Shown here: positions 8,622-16,094 of the stretch, piece after piece
How positions within the stretch are numbered: the stretch's first letter is position 1
How the letters are laid out: each line of letters starts with the position of its first letter
NCBI GenBank assembly: GCA_030377965.1
Contig: JAUCGE010000017.1
Coordinates: 1 to 40,747 of the forward strand
Source of the DNA: Desulfobacterales bacterium HSG16
Lineage (GTDB): Bacteria > Desulfobacterota > Desulfobacteria > Desulfobacterales > HSG16
Direction: 5' to 3'
DNA length: 40,747 nucleotides
Notes under the pieces: model-generated
What the model saw: the letters and a program-made list of their open reading frames with translations, nothing else
Database searches by the model: none
What the model was told of the DNA's origin: nothing
Program-made: the position numbers and the translations under genes

Positions 8622-9083
8622 TTATTTCTCCAAGCTGCTTCTTTTTGATTCGTAATTTTTCATTCTTTCCTTATATTTCTGAACCCGTACATTATATTCT
8701 TGAAAAGATGCTAAAGTGTTTACATTATTTTTTGCTTTATCCAGTAATTCAAATTCTTTTTCAAGATCTTTATATTCTGATCTCAGTACGTCTATGTCTA
8801 TTTCAGAATTTGTATCTGGTAACTGTGCCAGTGCTACGAGCTCACTTTTTTTCTCGGTTCTGTTCATTCTTTTCTGCGCTCTTTTTTTCTTTTCTGCTTT
8901 TGTTATAAAATCGGCAGATTCCGAATAAACTCTTATATTTTCTTTTACCTGGGCTATTATCATTGGATTATCTGTAAAGCGGGTAACACCGTTTTCATCA
9001 ACATAACGGAAAAATTTTGCAAAAGCAGGGGATGATGCTACCAGCAGACTTATTATCAGTGTAAAAGTTATTATTTTTTTCAT
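8622..9083 (-). CDS. Secreted DUF4124 domain protein, copy 1
   Basis: A 153-residue exported protein. A signal peptide (MKKIITFTLIISLLVASSPAFA) is followed at once by the DUF4124 signature KFFRYVDENGVTRFTDNP, then a lysine/glutamate-rich helical region and a C-terminal coiled-coil-like segment (DVLRSEYKDLEKEFELLDKAK). The start is set by GGAG seven bases upstream of the ATG at 9083; an ATG six codons earlier lacks a ribosome site and would spoil the signal peptide. The C-terminal KYKERMKNYESKR is almost identical to the paralogue at 9566-10030. Its own sigma-54 promoter and terminator make it a single-gene transcript. DUF4124 has no firmly assigned biochemical role; regulation in parallel with pilins suggests an envelope or pilus function (inference). 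Confidence 0.88.
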   Translation of the reverse strand: MKKIITFTLIISLLVASSPAFAKFFRYVDENGVTRFTDNPMIIAQVKENIRVYSESADFITKAEKKKRAQKRMNRTEKKSELVALAQLPDTNSEIDIDVLRSEYKDLEKEFELLDKAKNNVNTLASFQEYNVRVQKYKERMKNYESKRSSLEK

Positions 9084-9128
9084 GATGAATCTCCTTTCCA
9101 TAATTGTTCGTTTCTTGCCAAATTGAAA

Positions 9129-9144
9129 TGCAAGTCACATGCCA
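9129..9144 (-). promoter_or_regulatory. Sigma-54 promoter for DUF4124 copy 1
   Basis: Minus-strand sequence TGGCATGTGACTTGCA matches the sigma-54 consensus TGGCACG-N4-TTGCA at all but one position, with the required ten bases between the -24 GG and -12 GC. The -12 GC is 47 bases from the start codon, giving a leader of about 35 nt. Confidence 0.85.
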
Positions 9145-9251
9145 GGAAATGTATCAAATTGAAAAATAAATAATAATAGCAATATTATCTTTATGTTATA
9201 TTGGGAAAATTTTTGTTTCTCTCGTGGGTGGAATGGAGCGAGGCTGTACCT

Positions 9252-9268
9252 TTATTATCTTATAATAA
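9252..9268. promoter_or_regulatory. Candidate activator site (UAS) upstream of DUF4124 copy 1
   Basis: A perfect dyad TTATTAT-N3-ATAATAA, followed by AATAAAATGG-like sequence. Its near edge is 109 bases from the -24 GG of the sigma-54 promoter. The same dyad lies at the same distance from the second DUF4124 promoter although the DNA between is not conserved, as expected for an enhancer site bound by a sigma-54 activator. Confidence 0.6.
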
Positions 9269-9469
9269 TAAAATGGCAGAATAAGCACACCTGTCTTATT
9301 ACATTATTATAATTAAAGAATAAGCATTATAATTTTCTGCTTGATTTTTTTGCCCTTAACCAACTTGCTATGATGGAAACACTTCCAGAGGTGGCTGCCG
9401 TACTTTCACTTTATGCAAGGGCATAGAGCAGATAATCCAGCAACATCCTCTATTTCTCAACATTAATGT

Positions 9470-9530
9470 AATGTAGGGAAGGCCCTGTGCCTGTCCTTGT
9501 AAGGGGCAACCACGAGGGTTTGCCCCTACA
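9470..9530. repeat. Dispersed palindromic (REP-like) element
   Basis: The element opens with TGTAGGG and closes with CCCCTACA. Inside is a strong stem AGGGGCAA (9502-9509) / TTGCCCCT (9520-9527). This TGTAGGGG...CCCCTACA layout is a familiar intergenic repeat style in many bacterial genomes (recalled, not searched). A TGCACAGGTAC string follows at 9550 and recurs at 29030 beside another palindrome. Confidence 0.6.
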
Positions 9531-9565
9531 ATAAATGTAACATAATTTATGCACAGGTACTATTC

Positions 9566-10030
9566 CTATTTTTCCAATCTGCTTCTTTTGGATTCGTAAT
9601 CTTTCATTCTGGTTTTATATTTCTGAACTCGTACATTGTACGCTTGAAAAGATGCAAGCGTAGTCACATTGTTCTTTGCTTTATCCAACAACTCAAATTC
9701 TTTCTCAAGATCTTTGTATTCAGATCGCAGCACATCTATGTCTATTGCATGCTCTGTTCCCGGCAACTGCGCGAGTGCTACAAGGTTACTCTTTTTTTTC
9801 TCTGTTCGGGCTATTCTTTGCTGTACTCTTTTTTTCTGTTCTGCCTTTGTTATAAAATCGGCAGCCTCCGAGTAAGTTCTGACATTTTCTTTTATCTGGG
9901 CTATTATCATTGGATTATCTGTAAAACGGGTAACACCGTTTTCATCAACATAGCGGAAAAATTTTGCAAAAGCAGGGGTTGAAGCTATGAGCAGGCTTAT
10001 TATGAGTGTAAGAGCTATTTTTTTTTTCAT
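9566..10030 (-). CDS. Secreted DUF4124 domain protein, copy 2
   Basis: A 154-residue paralogue of the protein at 8622-9083, collinear and nearly identical in the DUF4124 block and in the C-terminal helix. It has a signal peptide (MKKKIALTLIISLLIASTPAFA) and then KFFRYVDENGVTRFTDNP. The ribosome site and spacing (GGAGATTCATC before ATG) are identical to copy 1. Most differences fall in the charged middle (about residues 45-90). It is the upstream member of a tandem duplication, but each copy has its own sigma-54 promoter. No terminator was found directly after it; the palindromic repeat at 9470-9530 may serve. The molecular role is unknown. Confidence 0.88.
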   Translation of the reverse strand: MKKKIALTLIISLLIASTPAFAKFFRYVDENGVTRFTDNPMIIAQIKENVRTYSEAADFITKAEQKKRVQQRIARTEKKKSNLVALAQLPGTEHAIDIDVLRSEYKDLEKEFELLDKAKNNVTTLASFQAYNVRVQKYKTRMKDYESKRSRLEK

Positions 10031-10075
10031 GATGAATCTCCTTATTAATGTCGTTCATTTCCTGATAGATTGTCT

Positions 10076-10091
10076 TGCAAGTAACGTGCCT
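10076..10091 (-). promoter_or_regulatory. Sigma-54 promoter for DUF4124 copy 2
   Basis: Minus-strand AGGCACGTTACTTGCA fits TGGCACG-N4-TTGCA with one mismatch and has exactly ten bases between GG and GC. The -12 GC is 47 bases from the start codon, the same distance as for copy 1. Confidence 0.88.
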
Positions 10092-10198
10092 ATTTTTGTT
10101 TTTATGTTTTTATATGGTGATAAGTATAATGTTTTTAGTCTGTTGTGTGAGATATCTGCTTTTGGGATCTCATGAAATTTATGGTGTGATGGGTGAAA

Positions 10199-10215
10199 TT
10201 ATTATTTTATAATAA
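10199..10215. promoter_or_regulatory. Candidate activator site (UAS) upstream of DUF4124 copy 2
   Basis: TTATTAT-N3-ATAATAA, the same dyad as at 9252-9268, again 109 bases from the -24 GG. A second, weaker version (ATAATTTTATAATAA) follows around 10238-10251. Confidence 0.6.
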
Positions 10216-10389
10216 TGAAATGGTGATGGATGCCGGATAATTTTATAATAATACAACTATTATGGAAAAAACATTAAACCGAATTGACTCAGAAGGTCAA
10301 AGAGGTTAAGATTGGTAGCATATTATGAAGGCAATGAGAGATGTGCAGCCAGATAAAAAAAAAGGAATTTTACAAAGGTGGGATTTTCG

Positions 10390-10944
10390 ATGAAACGATC
10401 AATTTTGATCATATTGACAGGATATATATGTTTCTTTTATTCCTGTCCGGCATTCTCTGCATATATCATCAGGCTGAAAAACGGCACAACCTTTTATACT
10501 GATACCTACTGGCAGGAAGGAAGTAAGATAAAATTTATTTATCTTACAGGAACAATCGGAATAAAAAAGGAAGTGATCGATAATATCATCATGGCCGATG
10601 ATAAGCCGGTCAGCAAATCAAAACCTGAAGACCAGGTCTTTTTTATCGAATCAATAGAAAGGCCGAAACCGCCGCCGATCAACCCTGATGCCGCGAATAA
10701 GACAGGCGGTAGCGGTAAAGGAAAAGATCCCTATGGCTATATTGAGAGTCTGAAAAAATTGACGGTTTTATATAAAAAAGCATCTGTCATGCCAAAAAAG
10801 GAAAAATTTCAGTTGATTATGAAATTGATGAAACTGAAGAAAACCATCATGGTTAAGAAACATGGAAAAGCTTATGCAGATGTAATAACCAAGATCAATA
10901 TAATGGGTGCGTCTTTGCAGAAAATGATGGCGGAAAAAAAATAA
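10390..10944 (+). CDS. Secreted protein of unknown function
   Basis: A 184-residue protein with a signal peptide ending at PAFSA, followed by a compact beta-rich domain (YIIRLKNGTTFYTDTYWQEG, then IKFIYLTGTIGIKKEVIDNI, about residues 25-70). Next come a proline/glycine-rich linker and a lysine-rich helical C-terminus. The first domain looks like a small SH3-type barrel but I cannot name a family with confidence. The ATG at 10390 is chosen because AAAGGTGGG lies just upstream and it begins the signal peptide; a GTG at 10378 overlaps that site. The last codons and the sequence just after the stop carry a near duplicate (GGCGGAAAAAA...ATAAGGG). It diverges from the DUF4124 genes and converges on the pilin operon. 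Confidence 0.7.
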   Translation: MKRSILIILTGYICFFYSCPAFSAYIIRLKNGTTFYTDTYWQEGSKIKFIYLTGTIGIKKEVIDNIIMADDKPVSKSKPEDQVFFIESIERPKPPPINPDAANKTGGSGKGKDPYGYIESLKKLTVLYKKASVMPKKEKFQLIMKLMKLKKTIMVKKHGKAYADVITKINIMGASLQKMMAEKK

Positions 10945-10975
10945 GGGTGAATGAATAAGGTGGCGGAAAAAATAA

Positions 10976-11005
10976 GGGGCGGTATTTTTCAATACCGCCT
11001 CTTTT
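10976..11005. terminator. Bidirectional terminator between convergent genes
   Basis: The stem GGCGGTATT / AATACCGCC with a four-base loop is followed by TCTTTT on the plus strand. On the minus strand it is followed by CCTTATTTTTT. It therefore can end both the plus-strand secreted-protein gene and the minus-strand pilin operon, whose last stop is at 11037. Confidence 0.85.
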
Positions 11006-11036
11006 ACGATTTAAAAAATAATCGTGCAGGATAAAA

Positions 11037-12347
11037 TTAATATATCTGACGCCAGCTCAGTATAGCGTATGGCAGAAGGCCAAAGGCTTTTTCAACTTCA
11101 CAACTGTTATAATTGACATCCACGCCTCCGCCGACTGTAACCGAGCTTTCTCCTAATGCAGCTCCATGTATATTAATACCGGTTTTTCCGCCGCCCTGAA
11201 ATGTTATTGTACCAGTACACAAGATCAGTCCGTACCATTCCAAACTGCCTGCAAGATCAAGATCACCTTCCACAAGGAGGGTTCCGTAACCTGAAACACC
11301 GTTGAGTCTCAACCCTTGAGTGAGAGCTTCGGCATAGCAATATATAATTAAATAATTACTGTCGCTTCCGTAAGTTCCGCCGTTTTCGTCGCTTGTAAGA
11401 ACCATATCTGCTGAACTTTTCAGACTCTCAACCCATTTGTCGATATCCACGTTAAGATCTCCTGATTGCGGGGCAGGTGGGGAGCCTAATAATTCCGGTC
11501 CACCGTTTACAGTCGTTGTCGCGGGGCTAAGGGTCATAACCGGCGGTTTATCATTTGATGAGTCAGGTTGTTTGCACTCATCTCTACCATCAATATCGGA
11601 AGTGCCTCCAAGCGTGATATCCGACTTCCCATACAAAGGCCCCGGAATCGGCGGTCCCGGAGGCCGGGCTATTTCAACTTCTATAACTCGCTGAGTTCCA
11701 TTCGCGTATCCATAAGAAGTGACGATCATCACCGGTTTAAGTGAAGGACTGGTGGACGTATGCTGAAAAACGTTGTAGGGAGCAAACGGATTTCCATAAC
11801 CATAATGAAGGATTTCACCGGGATCAGTCGAACTGTTTGTAGTTGTATCCCCGTCTCCGTCATAATAATGCTGAGTTGTCGTGGTATGGCCTGCTGCTTC
11901 AGCCTCATATTCTCTCTTGTACCTGATTCGGACGTAATATTCTATATCCGTCTGGAGGCTGTTGGCAACCTGGGCTGTCTGGGTATATGGATCTCCTGTG
12001 GGTACATAATTCTGGAAATTGGAATCATATTGAGAGTCCTCATCAGCCGGGTTCCAGGAAGCTGATGTCATCAGATAGGACGACCACCAGATATTTCTGT
12101 TAGGATCAGGGTCTCCGATATAGTCAGGATCTCCAATACCCAGCCGCAGTCTTTCTCTGGCTTCCTGTATTCCTGCTTCGGCTGCAAACAATGCAGCCTT
12201 GGACAGTTCGTAATTTTTACTTATCGCAAGCTCATTGCTTGTGGACATATAAGCGGTGGTTCCAAGTATGGTCAGAATCAGCAGAAAGAGTAATCCTGTG
12301 ACAAGCACATATCCCTGTTCGCCGAATTGCTTATTTTTTATTTTCAT
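11037..12347 (-). CDS. PilX-like minor pilin / pilus assembly protein
   Basis: A 436-residue last gene of the minor pilin operon. The N-terminus is a class III prepilin-type signal (GEQG cleaved before YVLVTGLLFLLILTILG), continuing as the hydrophobic pilin helix, with the PilX feature NYELSKAALFAAEAGIQEARERL (about residues 40-62, quoted in part). The middle is Gly/Pro/Thr-rich. The C-terminus (about 290-430) is a beta-helix-like region (GTLLVEGDLDLAGSL, GTITFQGGG) of the kind found at the end of many long PilX proteins. PilX proteins form part of the pilus-tip initiation complex. GGAG lies six bases before the start. Two cysteine-containing segments (YCYAEA, NSCEVEK) may form a disulfide. 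Confidence 0.85.
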   Translation of the reverse strand: MKIKNKQFGEQGYVLVTGLLFLLILTILGTTAYMSTSNELAISKNYELSKAALFAAEAGIQEARERLRLGIGDPDYIGDPDPNRNIWWSSYLMTSASWNPADEDSQYDSNFQNYVPTGDPYTQTAQVANSLQTDIEYYVRIRYKREYEAEAAGHTTTTQHYYDGDGDTTTNSSTDPGEILHYGYGNPFAPYNVFQHTSTSPSLKPVMIVTSYGYANGTQRVIEVEIARPPGPPIPGPLYGKSDITLGGTSDIDGRDECKQPDSSNDKPPVMTLSPATTTVNGGPELLGSPPAPQSGDLNVDIDKWVESLKSSADMVLTSDENGGTYGSDSNYLIIYCYAEALTQGLRLNGVSGYGTLLVEGDLDLAGSLEWYGLILCTGTITFQGGGKTGINIHGAALGESSVTVGGGVDVNYNSCEVEKAFGLLPYAILSWRQIY

Positions 12348-12418
12348 AACATTCTCCTGATCTGCTTAGGGTTCGTTGTATTTATTTTTAATTTTTGTGA
12401 TCCCCTTACCCGTTTTGA

Positions 12419-13453
12419 TCAACCGCCCTGGTCGTAACTTGACGAACCACTGCTGGACGAATTATTAAAATCGTCTTCAGCCCATATCCGATATGCTACG
12501 CTTTGGTTATTCTGTTTGGTAATCGTACCACAATATGTACCTGAATATTTGTCACCGTCAGTCAGCTCCATAGTGAAATCACCCTGATCCATTGTTTTTA
12601 TAGCTGTGCTTTTCACACCATCAGTATCTATGATATCCGCACAGATGTAAACTCCCTTGTTCTTGGGTATGGTCGATCCATCCGGGTCCTGAGTCACATT
12701 TGCTATGGTCGGCCCTGGTTCACCGACATATGTTGTAGTAGTAGTCGTTGTAGTAGTCGTCGTGGTGCTGGCTATTGTAGTTGTAGTTTCTCCTGGCAAA
12801 GTTGTTGTTGTGCTAGTGGTGGTACTTGTATCCAGCGTTGTTGTCGAACTGGTGGCCGTAGTCGTTGAGGTTGTTGTCGAACCGGAAGTGGACGGTACGG
12901 AATACGGTGGCATGTTTCTCGGCGCGATATCAATGGAGTATGACTGGATCGTTCCCTCTGCCGAGGCTATTGTCATATTCAATGCAATTTTTTTTATATC
13001 ATTGGTCGATGCCACAGGAGTTGACAGTGCCGTTCCTGCTGAATCCTCATATGTTATTGAAAAGGCACGAATACCTTCGGCCATGGTAAGTCCGTTTCTT
13101 AATAATTCTTCTTTCGTGCTGTCGAACTCATACATGATGGTTTCATTTGTATCTGCAATATCTCCATCCCCGGTAAGGTCCATCGAATATTGAATCTTAT
13201 TGGAGTCGGCAATCATAACACCTGGGCCGGCAGCTCCTGTCGGATTTAATCCTGCCATCAACATTTCCCTGGTCATAAGTTCCATGCTGGCTCTGGCGTT
13301 TCCCTGTATTTCGACGATTGCCGTTTCTCTTTGATATGCTTCATTGTACATGACAAACGTCATTACCATTATTCCAAGGACGATAGAAGCGAGCGCCATG
13401 ACGATCAACAATTCTACCAGACTGAACCCTTTTTCTTTTATCTTGATGCTCAT
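12419..13453 (-). CDS. PilW-like minor pilin with Thr-rich linker and C-terminal Ig-like domain
   Basis: A 344-residue protein. The prepilin signal (KIKEKG before FSLVELLIVMALASIV) is at the very N-terminus. The pilin-type domain runs to about residue 185 and includes the PilW segment NARASMELMTREMLMAGLNP. A stretch of about 55 residues of almost pure Thr/Ser follows, then a C-terminal domain of about 100 residues (PTIANVTQDPDGSTIPKNKG..., with YICADI and GTYCGTI) that looks like an Ig/cadherin-like sandwich with one cysteine pair. The ATG at 13453 has GGAGG five bases upstream; the ATG 21 bases earlier does not. The fused exposed domain suggests a tip adhesin or substrate-contact role (inference). 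Confidence 0.85.
   Translation of the reverse strand: MSIKIKEKGFSLVELLIVMALASIVLGIMVMTFVMYNEAYQRETAIVEIQGNARASMELMTREMLMAGLNPTGAAGPGVMIADSNKIQYSMDLTGDGDIADTNETIMYEFDSTKEELLRNGLTMAEGIRAFSITYEDSAGTALSTPVASTNDIKKIALNMTIASAEGTIQSYSIDIAPRNMPPYSVPSTSGSTTTSTTTATSSTTTLDTSTTTSTTTTLPGETTTTIASTTTTTTTTTTTTYVGEPGPTIANVTQDPDGSTIPKNKGVYICADIIDTDGVKSTAIKTMDQGDFTMELTDGDKYSGTYCGTITKQNNQSVAYRIWAEDDFNNSSSSGSSSYDQGG
12725..12895 (-). repeat. ACN/AGY triplet microsatellite coding a Thr/Ser linker
   Basis: Read on the minus strand, runs of ACN codons (Thr) with interspersed Ser, Ala and Leu codons form an imperfect triplet array inside pilW. All units are multiples of three, so length changes would alter linker length without frameshift. 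Confidence 0.85.
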
Positions 13454-13491
13454 AATATCCTCCAAATTATTCATTTTTACATGATTACTTA

Positions 13492-13878
13492 TTATTTGGC
13501 AAGAATGGTTTTCATTTCCATTTCATGAATAAGACTTGCGCTTGTCCGGCTTGCCCAGCTCACTTTCACTTCAATGGTTTTCATGTTTGCTCCGGGAGAG
13601 TCGTCTGTGACTGTCCATTCTCTCGTATATATGAAAATGACCTCACTTGTTGTTCCTGCTGCCGCATCGGAAAAACCCGCATTTTGAATTTCTTCCATCT
13701 TGTCCTGAGCCAGATTGGTTGCAACAGAACGTTTCTTTGCCAGATCGTTGTTCACGATTGTATTTGCTAACTGACCAGCCATAGCAAGCATTCCAACGGT
13801 AAGGATGAACATTGCTATCAGGACTTCGATCAGGGTAAAACCTTTTGATGTGCTGCTCATTAATTTTTTCTTATTCAT
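13492..13878 (-). CDS. PilV-like minor pilin
   Basis: A 128-residue prepilin. The signal MSSTSKG is followed by the cleavage context and helix FTLIEVLIAMFILTVGMLAMAG, with the PilV-type continuation NLAQDKMEEIQNAGF. Length is usual for PilV. AAGGAG lies nine bases before the ATG at 13878 and three bases before an alternative ATG at 13884; the former spacing is better. It sits 31 bases after the FimT/GspH gene and ahead of pilW, the canonical fimT-pilV-pilW-pilX order. The product should be processed by the prepilin peptidase and join the minor pilin complex. Confidence 0.88.
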   Translation of the reverse strand: MNKKKLMSSTSKGFTLIEVLIAMFILTVGMLAMAGQLANTIVNNDLAKKRSVATNLAQDKMEEIQNAGFSDAAAGTTSEVIFIYTREWTVTDDSPGANMKTIEVKVSWASRTSASLIHEMEMKTILAK

Positions 13879-13909
13879 TGTCATTTTCTCCTTATATGAG
13901 CTTCCACAG

Positions 13910-14383
13910 TTAAATTTTTGATATTTGAATCCGGCCAAGCAGTGAAATGTCTATTTCTCTCTTTTTTTCTCCGGAGCCGTCCGATAAAACAACCTGAAGA
14001 TTGCCTGAAGCAGGTAAGCCTGTGGGAAGGAAGGTCAAAGTATTGGAAGTAGCGCTGAATAACGATATTCCCGGATAGCTGTCGGCGATAACAACATTCT
14101 TGGTCATTTCCCCTTCATCAATCTGGGAATTTCTGTTATCATCCCGGTAGATCTGGTAAGATCCAGATGAAGTGTTGAACGTGAATGTGTAATTTTTCCG
14201 CTCGGCGATGGCCTTCATCTTCGCTACCTGCAATTCGGAAAATAACTGACTTGAAGCTCCCTTTACCCGGTAAAGGGGTATCCAGCTCAGAAAATTCGGG
14301 ATCGCTATTGTTGCCATTATTGCAATGATTGCGATGATGATCAAGACTTCCACTAATGTAAATCCTTTATTCTTGTTTTTCAT
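13910..14383 (-). CDS. FimT/GspH family minor pseudopilin
   Basis: A 157-residue first gene of the operon. The prepilin signal MKNKNKG precedes FTLVEVLIIIAIIAIMATIAIPNF. The FimT/GspH body has LFSELQVAKMKAIAERKNYTFTF, a DDNRNSQIDEGE turn that may bind a cation, and a final strand EIDISLLGRIQI. FimT-type pilins sit in the minor pilin complex, and some bind DNA during uptake; DNA binding here is not shown by sequence. A consensus sigma-54 promoter lies about 60 bases upstream and should drive all four pilin genes. Confidence 0.9.
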   Translation of the reverse strand: MKNKNKGFTLVEVLIIIAIIAIMATIAIPNFLSWIPLYRVKGASSQLFSELQVAKMKAIAERKNYTFTFNTSSGSYQIYRDDNRNSQIDEGEMTKNVVIADSYPGISLFSATSNTLTFLPTGLPASGNLQVVLSDGSGEKKREIDISLLGRIQISKI

Positions 14384-14445
14384 TGCTTCAAGCTCCTGGT
14401 ATCATCTGGTTTGAATTAGTTTGTCATACTTTATATAAGGTATAT

Positions 14446-14461
14446 AGCAAAAAGCGTGCCA
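14446..14461 (-). promoter_or_regulatory. Consensus sigma-54 promoter of the minor pilin operon
   Basis: Minus-strand TGGCACGCTTTTTGCT is a perfect match to TGGCACG-N4-TTGCT. The predicted leader is about 50 nt. An A/T-rich TTATAATTAAAATA (about 14555-14568) resembles half of the dyads found upstream of the DUF4124 promoters, but the match is weaker and closer. Confidence 0.92.
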
Positions 14462-14586
14462 TTGGCGCATAAATAATTATTTGTTTTAAAATCAAATTGT
14501 TATGTGATTTATCTTTTGCTGTTATCTCCCATATTAACTGTGAAAATATGATAATTATAATTAAAATATAGTGATTGTATTCAATT

Positions 14587-16068
14587 TCAATTGTTTGCTA
14601 TCCTGTACTTTCTATATAATTGATACAGCCTTGGCTGGGAAAGACCGGATAAGCCTGCCGCTTTCTGTATATTTTTATCCGATTTTACATAAAGAGATTT
14701 CAGATATTCGCTTTCTGCCTCGGCTATGACCGATATTCTGAAGTCATGCCATTTGGGAAGGGTGTCAATCGATTCAAAATCCTGGATAATTTGTGAAACC
14801 AATGTTCCAGCCCTGTCCTCATCTGGTGATACATTGGCTGACAAAGGAGCAGGAGCCATTGTTTCTTCTACGGACTCACCATCAAAAGATGAACGTGCAA
14901 GGCAGACTCTGATCTGCGGGGGAAGGTGCTGGGGGAACATTGTAGGGTCATAAAAAGCTCTGGCAATGGCCCAGTCCAGTGTAGCGTACAGTTCCCGGAC
15001 ATTTCCCGGCCATTCATATGCATTGAGAGCTTCCATGAAATCGGGTGAAAAGCCCTTCATTCCAATGTTATGTGATTCGCACAGCTTCATCAGATAGCTG
15101 ACAGTTAATTCCTTTATATCTTCGATTCGCTTTTTAAGAGGCGGCAGATTAATGGAAACAGACCGTATCCTGAACAAAAGGTCATTTCTGAATTTTCCCT
15201 CCTTTACCATTTCATCCAGATTCCTGTTTGTGGCGGAAACGAGCCTGAAATCACTTTTGATTTCCTGGCTTCCACCAAGAGGTCTGAATCGCCTCTCTTG
15301 AAGGACTCTTAAAAAAGATTTCTGGGTAGCAAGGGGAAGTTCGCCAATTTCATCAAGGAAGAGTGTGCCGGAATCTGCCTGTTTGACCAGCCCTTCCTGT
15401 TTTTTGTCAGCTCCTGTAAAAGCGCCTTTTGCGTGTCCGAAAAGAAGATTTTCGATCAGATTTTCGGGCAGAGAAGCGCAGTCAACGATCACAAAATCGT
15501 TTTTGGCTCGCTGGCTGTTTTCATGTATGGCCCTGGAAAAAAGTTCTTTTCCAGTACCAGTTTCACCAGATATCAGGATGTTTGAGTTGCTTTCAGCAGA
15601 ACGAGCCAGGATATCAAGACATGCCAGAATTTCGGAGCTGTTTCCAATAATTCCTTCCCGCTTGACACTTTTTGAGCCTGCCTGGGACATAGCGACATCT
15701 CTTTCAGAACGATATTGAAGAGCGCGGTTTAAAACAAGCTTGATTGCACCCATTGAAGCAGGTTTTTTCAGATAATCCCAGGCATTGCTCTTAATCGCGA
15801 GTTCAGCGCTGTCAGGATCTGCATAACCAGTTATTATTATTACTTCAGGTGAAGATGATGCCGCTTTAATTTCCGGCAGTTTATGGATACCGTTTCCATC
15901 AGGCAGTCTTACATCCAGAAATACGATATCTGGATTTTCAGACATAGCCATGTCTACGCCTTTTCCAAGCATAAAAGCCTGGATCACCTGGTGATTCATT
16001 TCCTTGAAAATACGTGCAAGTGAATCATTTATCAATTTTTCATCGTCGATAATCAGTATTTTTGCCAT
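14587..16068 (-). CDS. Sigma-54-dependent response regulator (NtrC/PilR type)
   Basis: A 493-residue transcription activator in three domains. The receiver has acidic IIDDE and phospho-acceptor FLDVRLPDGNG (about D52), with KKPAS near 100. The AAA+ sigma-54 interaction domain has Walker A GETGTGKE, GAFTGA intact in FGHAKGAFTGADK, and Walker B TLFLDEIGELP. The C-terminal Fis-type helix-turn-helix is KAAGLSGLSQPRLYQLYRKY. GAFTGA shows it can engage sigma-54. I prefer the ATG that begins MAKILIIDD; an ATG nine bases earlier is equally poorly supported by ribosome sites. It follows the hybrid kinase by about 26 bases, so the two form an operon. Three sigma-54 promoters within 7 kb are its likely targets (inference). 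Confidence 0.93.
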   Translation of the reverse strand: MAKILIIDDEKLINDSLARIFKEMNHQVIQAFMLGKGVDMAMSENPDIVFLDVRLPDGNGIHKLPEIKAASSSPEVIIITGYADPDSAELAIKSNAWDYLKKPASMGAIKLVLNRALQYRSERDVAMSQAGSKSVKREGIIGNSSEILACLDILARSAESNSNILISGETGTGKELFSRAIHENSQRAKNDFVIVDCASLPENLIENLLFGHAKGAFTGADKKQEGLVKQADSGTLFLDEIGELPLATQKSFLRVLQERRFRPLGGSQEIKSDFRLVSATNRNLDEMVKEGKFRNDLLFRIRSVSINLPPLKKRIEDIKELTVSYLMKLCESHNIGMKGFSPDFMEALNAYEWPGNVRELYATLDWAIARAFYDPTMFPQHLPPQIRVCLARSSFDGESVEETMAPAPLSANVSPDEDRAGTLVSQIIQDFESIDTLPKWHDFRISVIAEAESEYLKSLYVKSDKNIQKAAGLSGLSQPRLYQLYRKYRIANN

Positions 16069-16094
16069 GAAATCCATCCATTTAATTAAAAATG

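Noticed and set aside
9274-9287. TGGCAGAATAAGCA on the plus strand as a sigma-54 promoter
   Set aside because: Only eight bases lie between GG and GC instead of ten, and no plus-strand gene follows.
12705-13193. Poly-valine open frame on the plus strand
   Set aside because: It is the antisense shadow of the Thr-coding triplet array in pilW.
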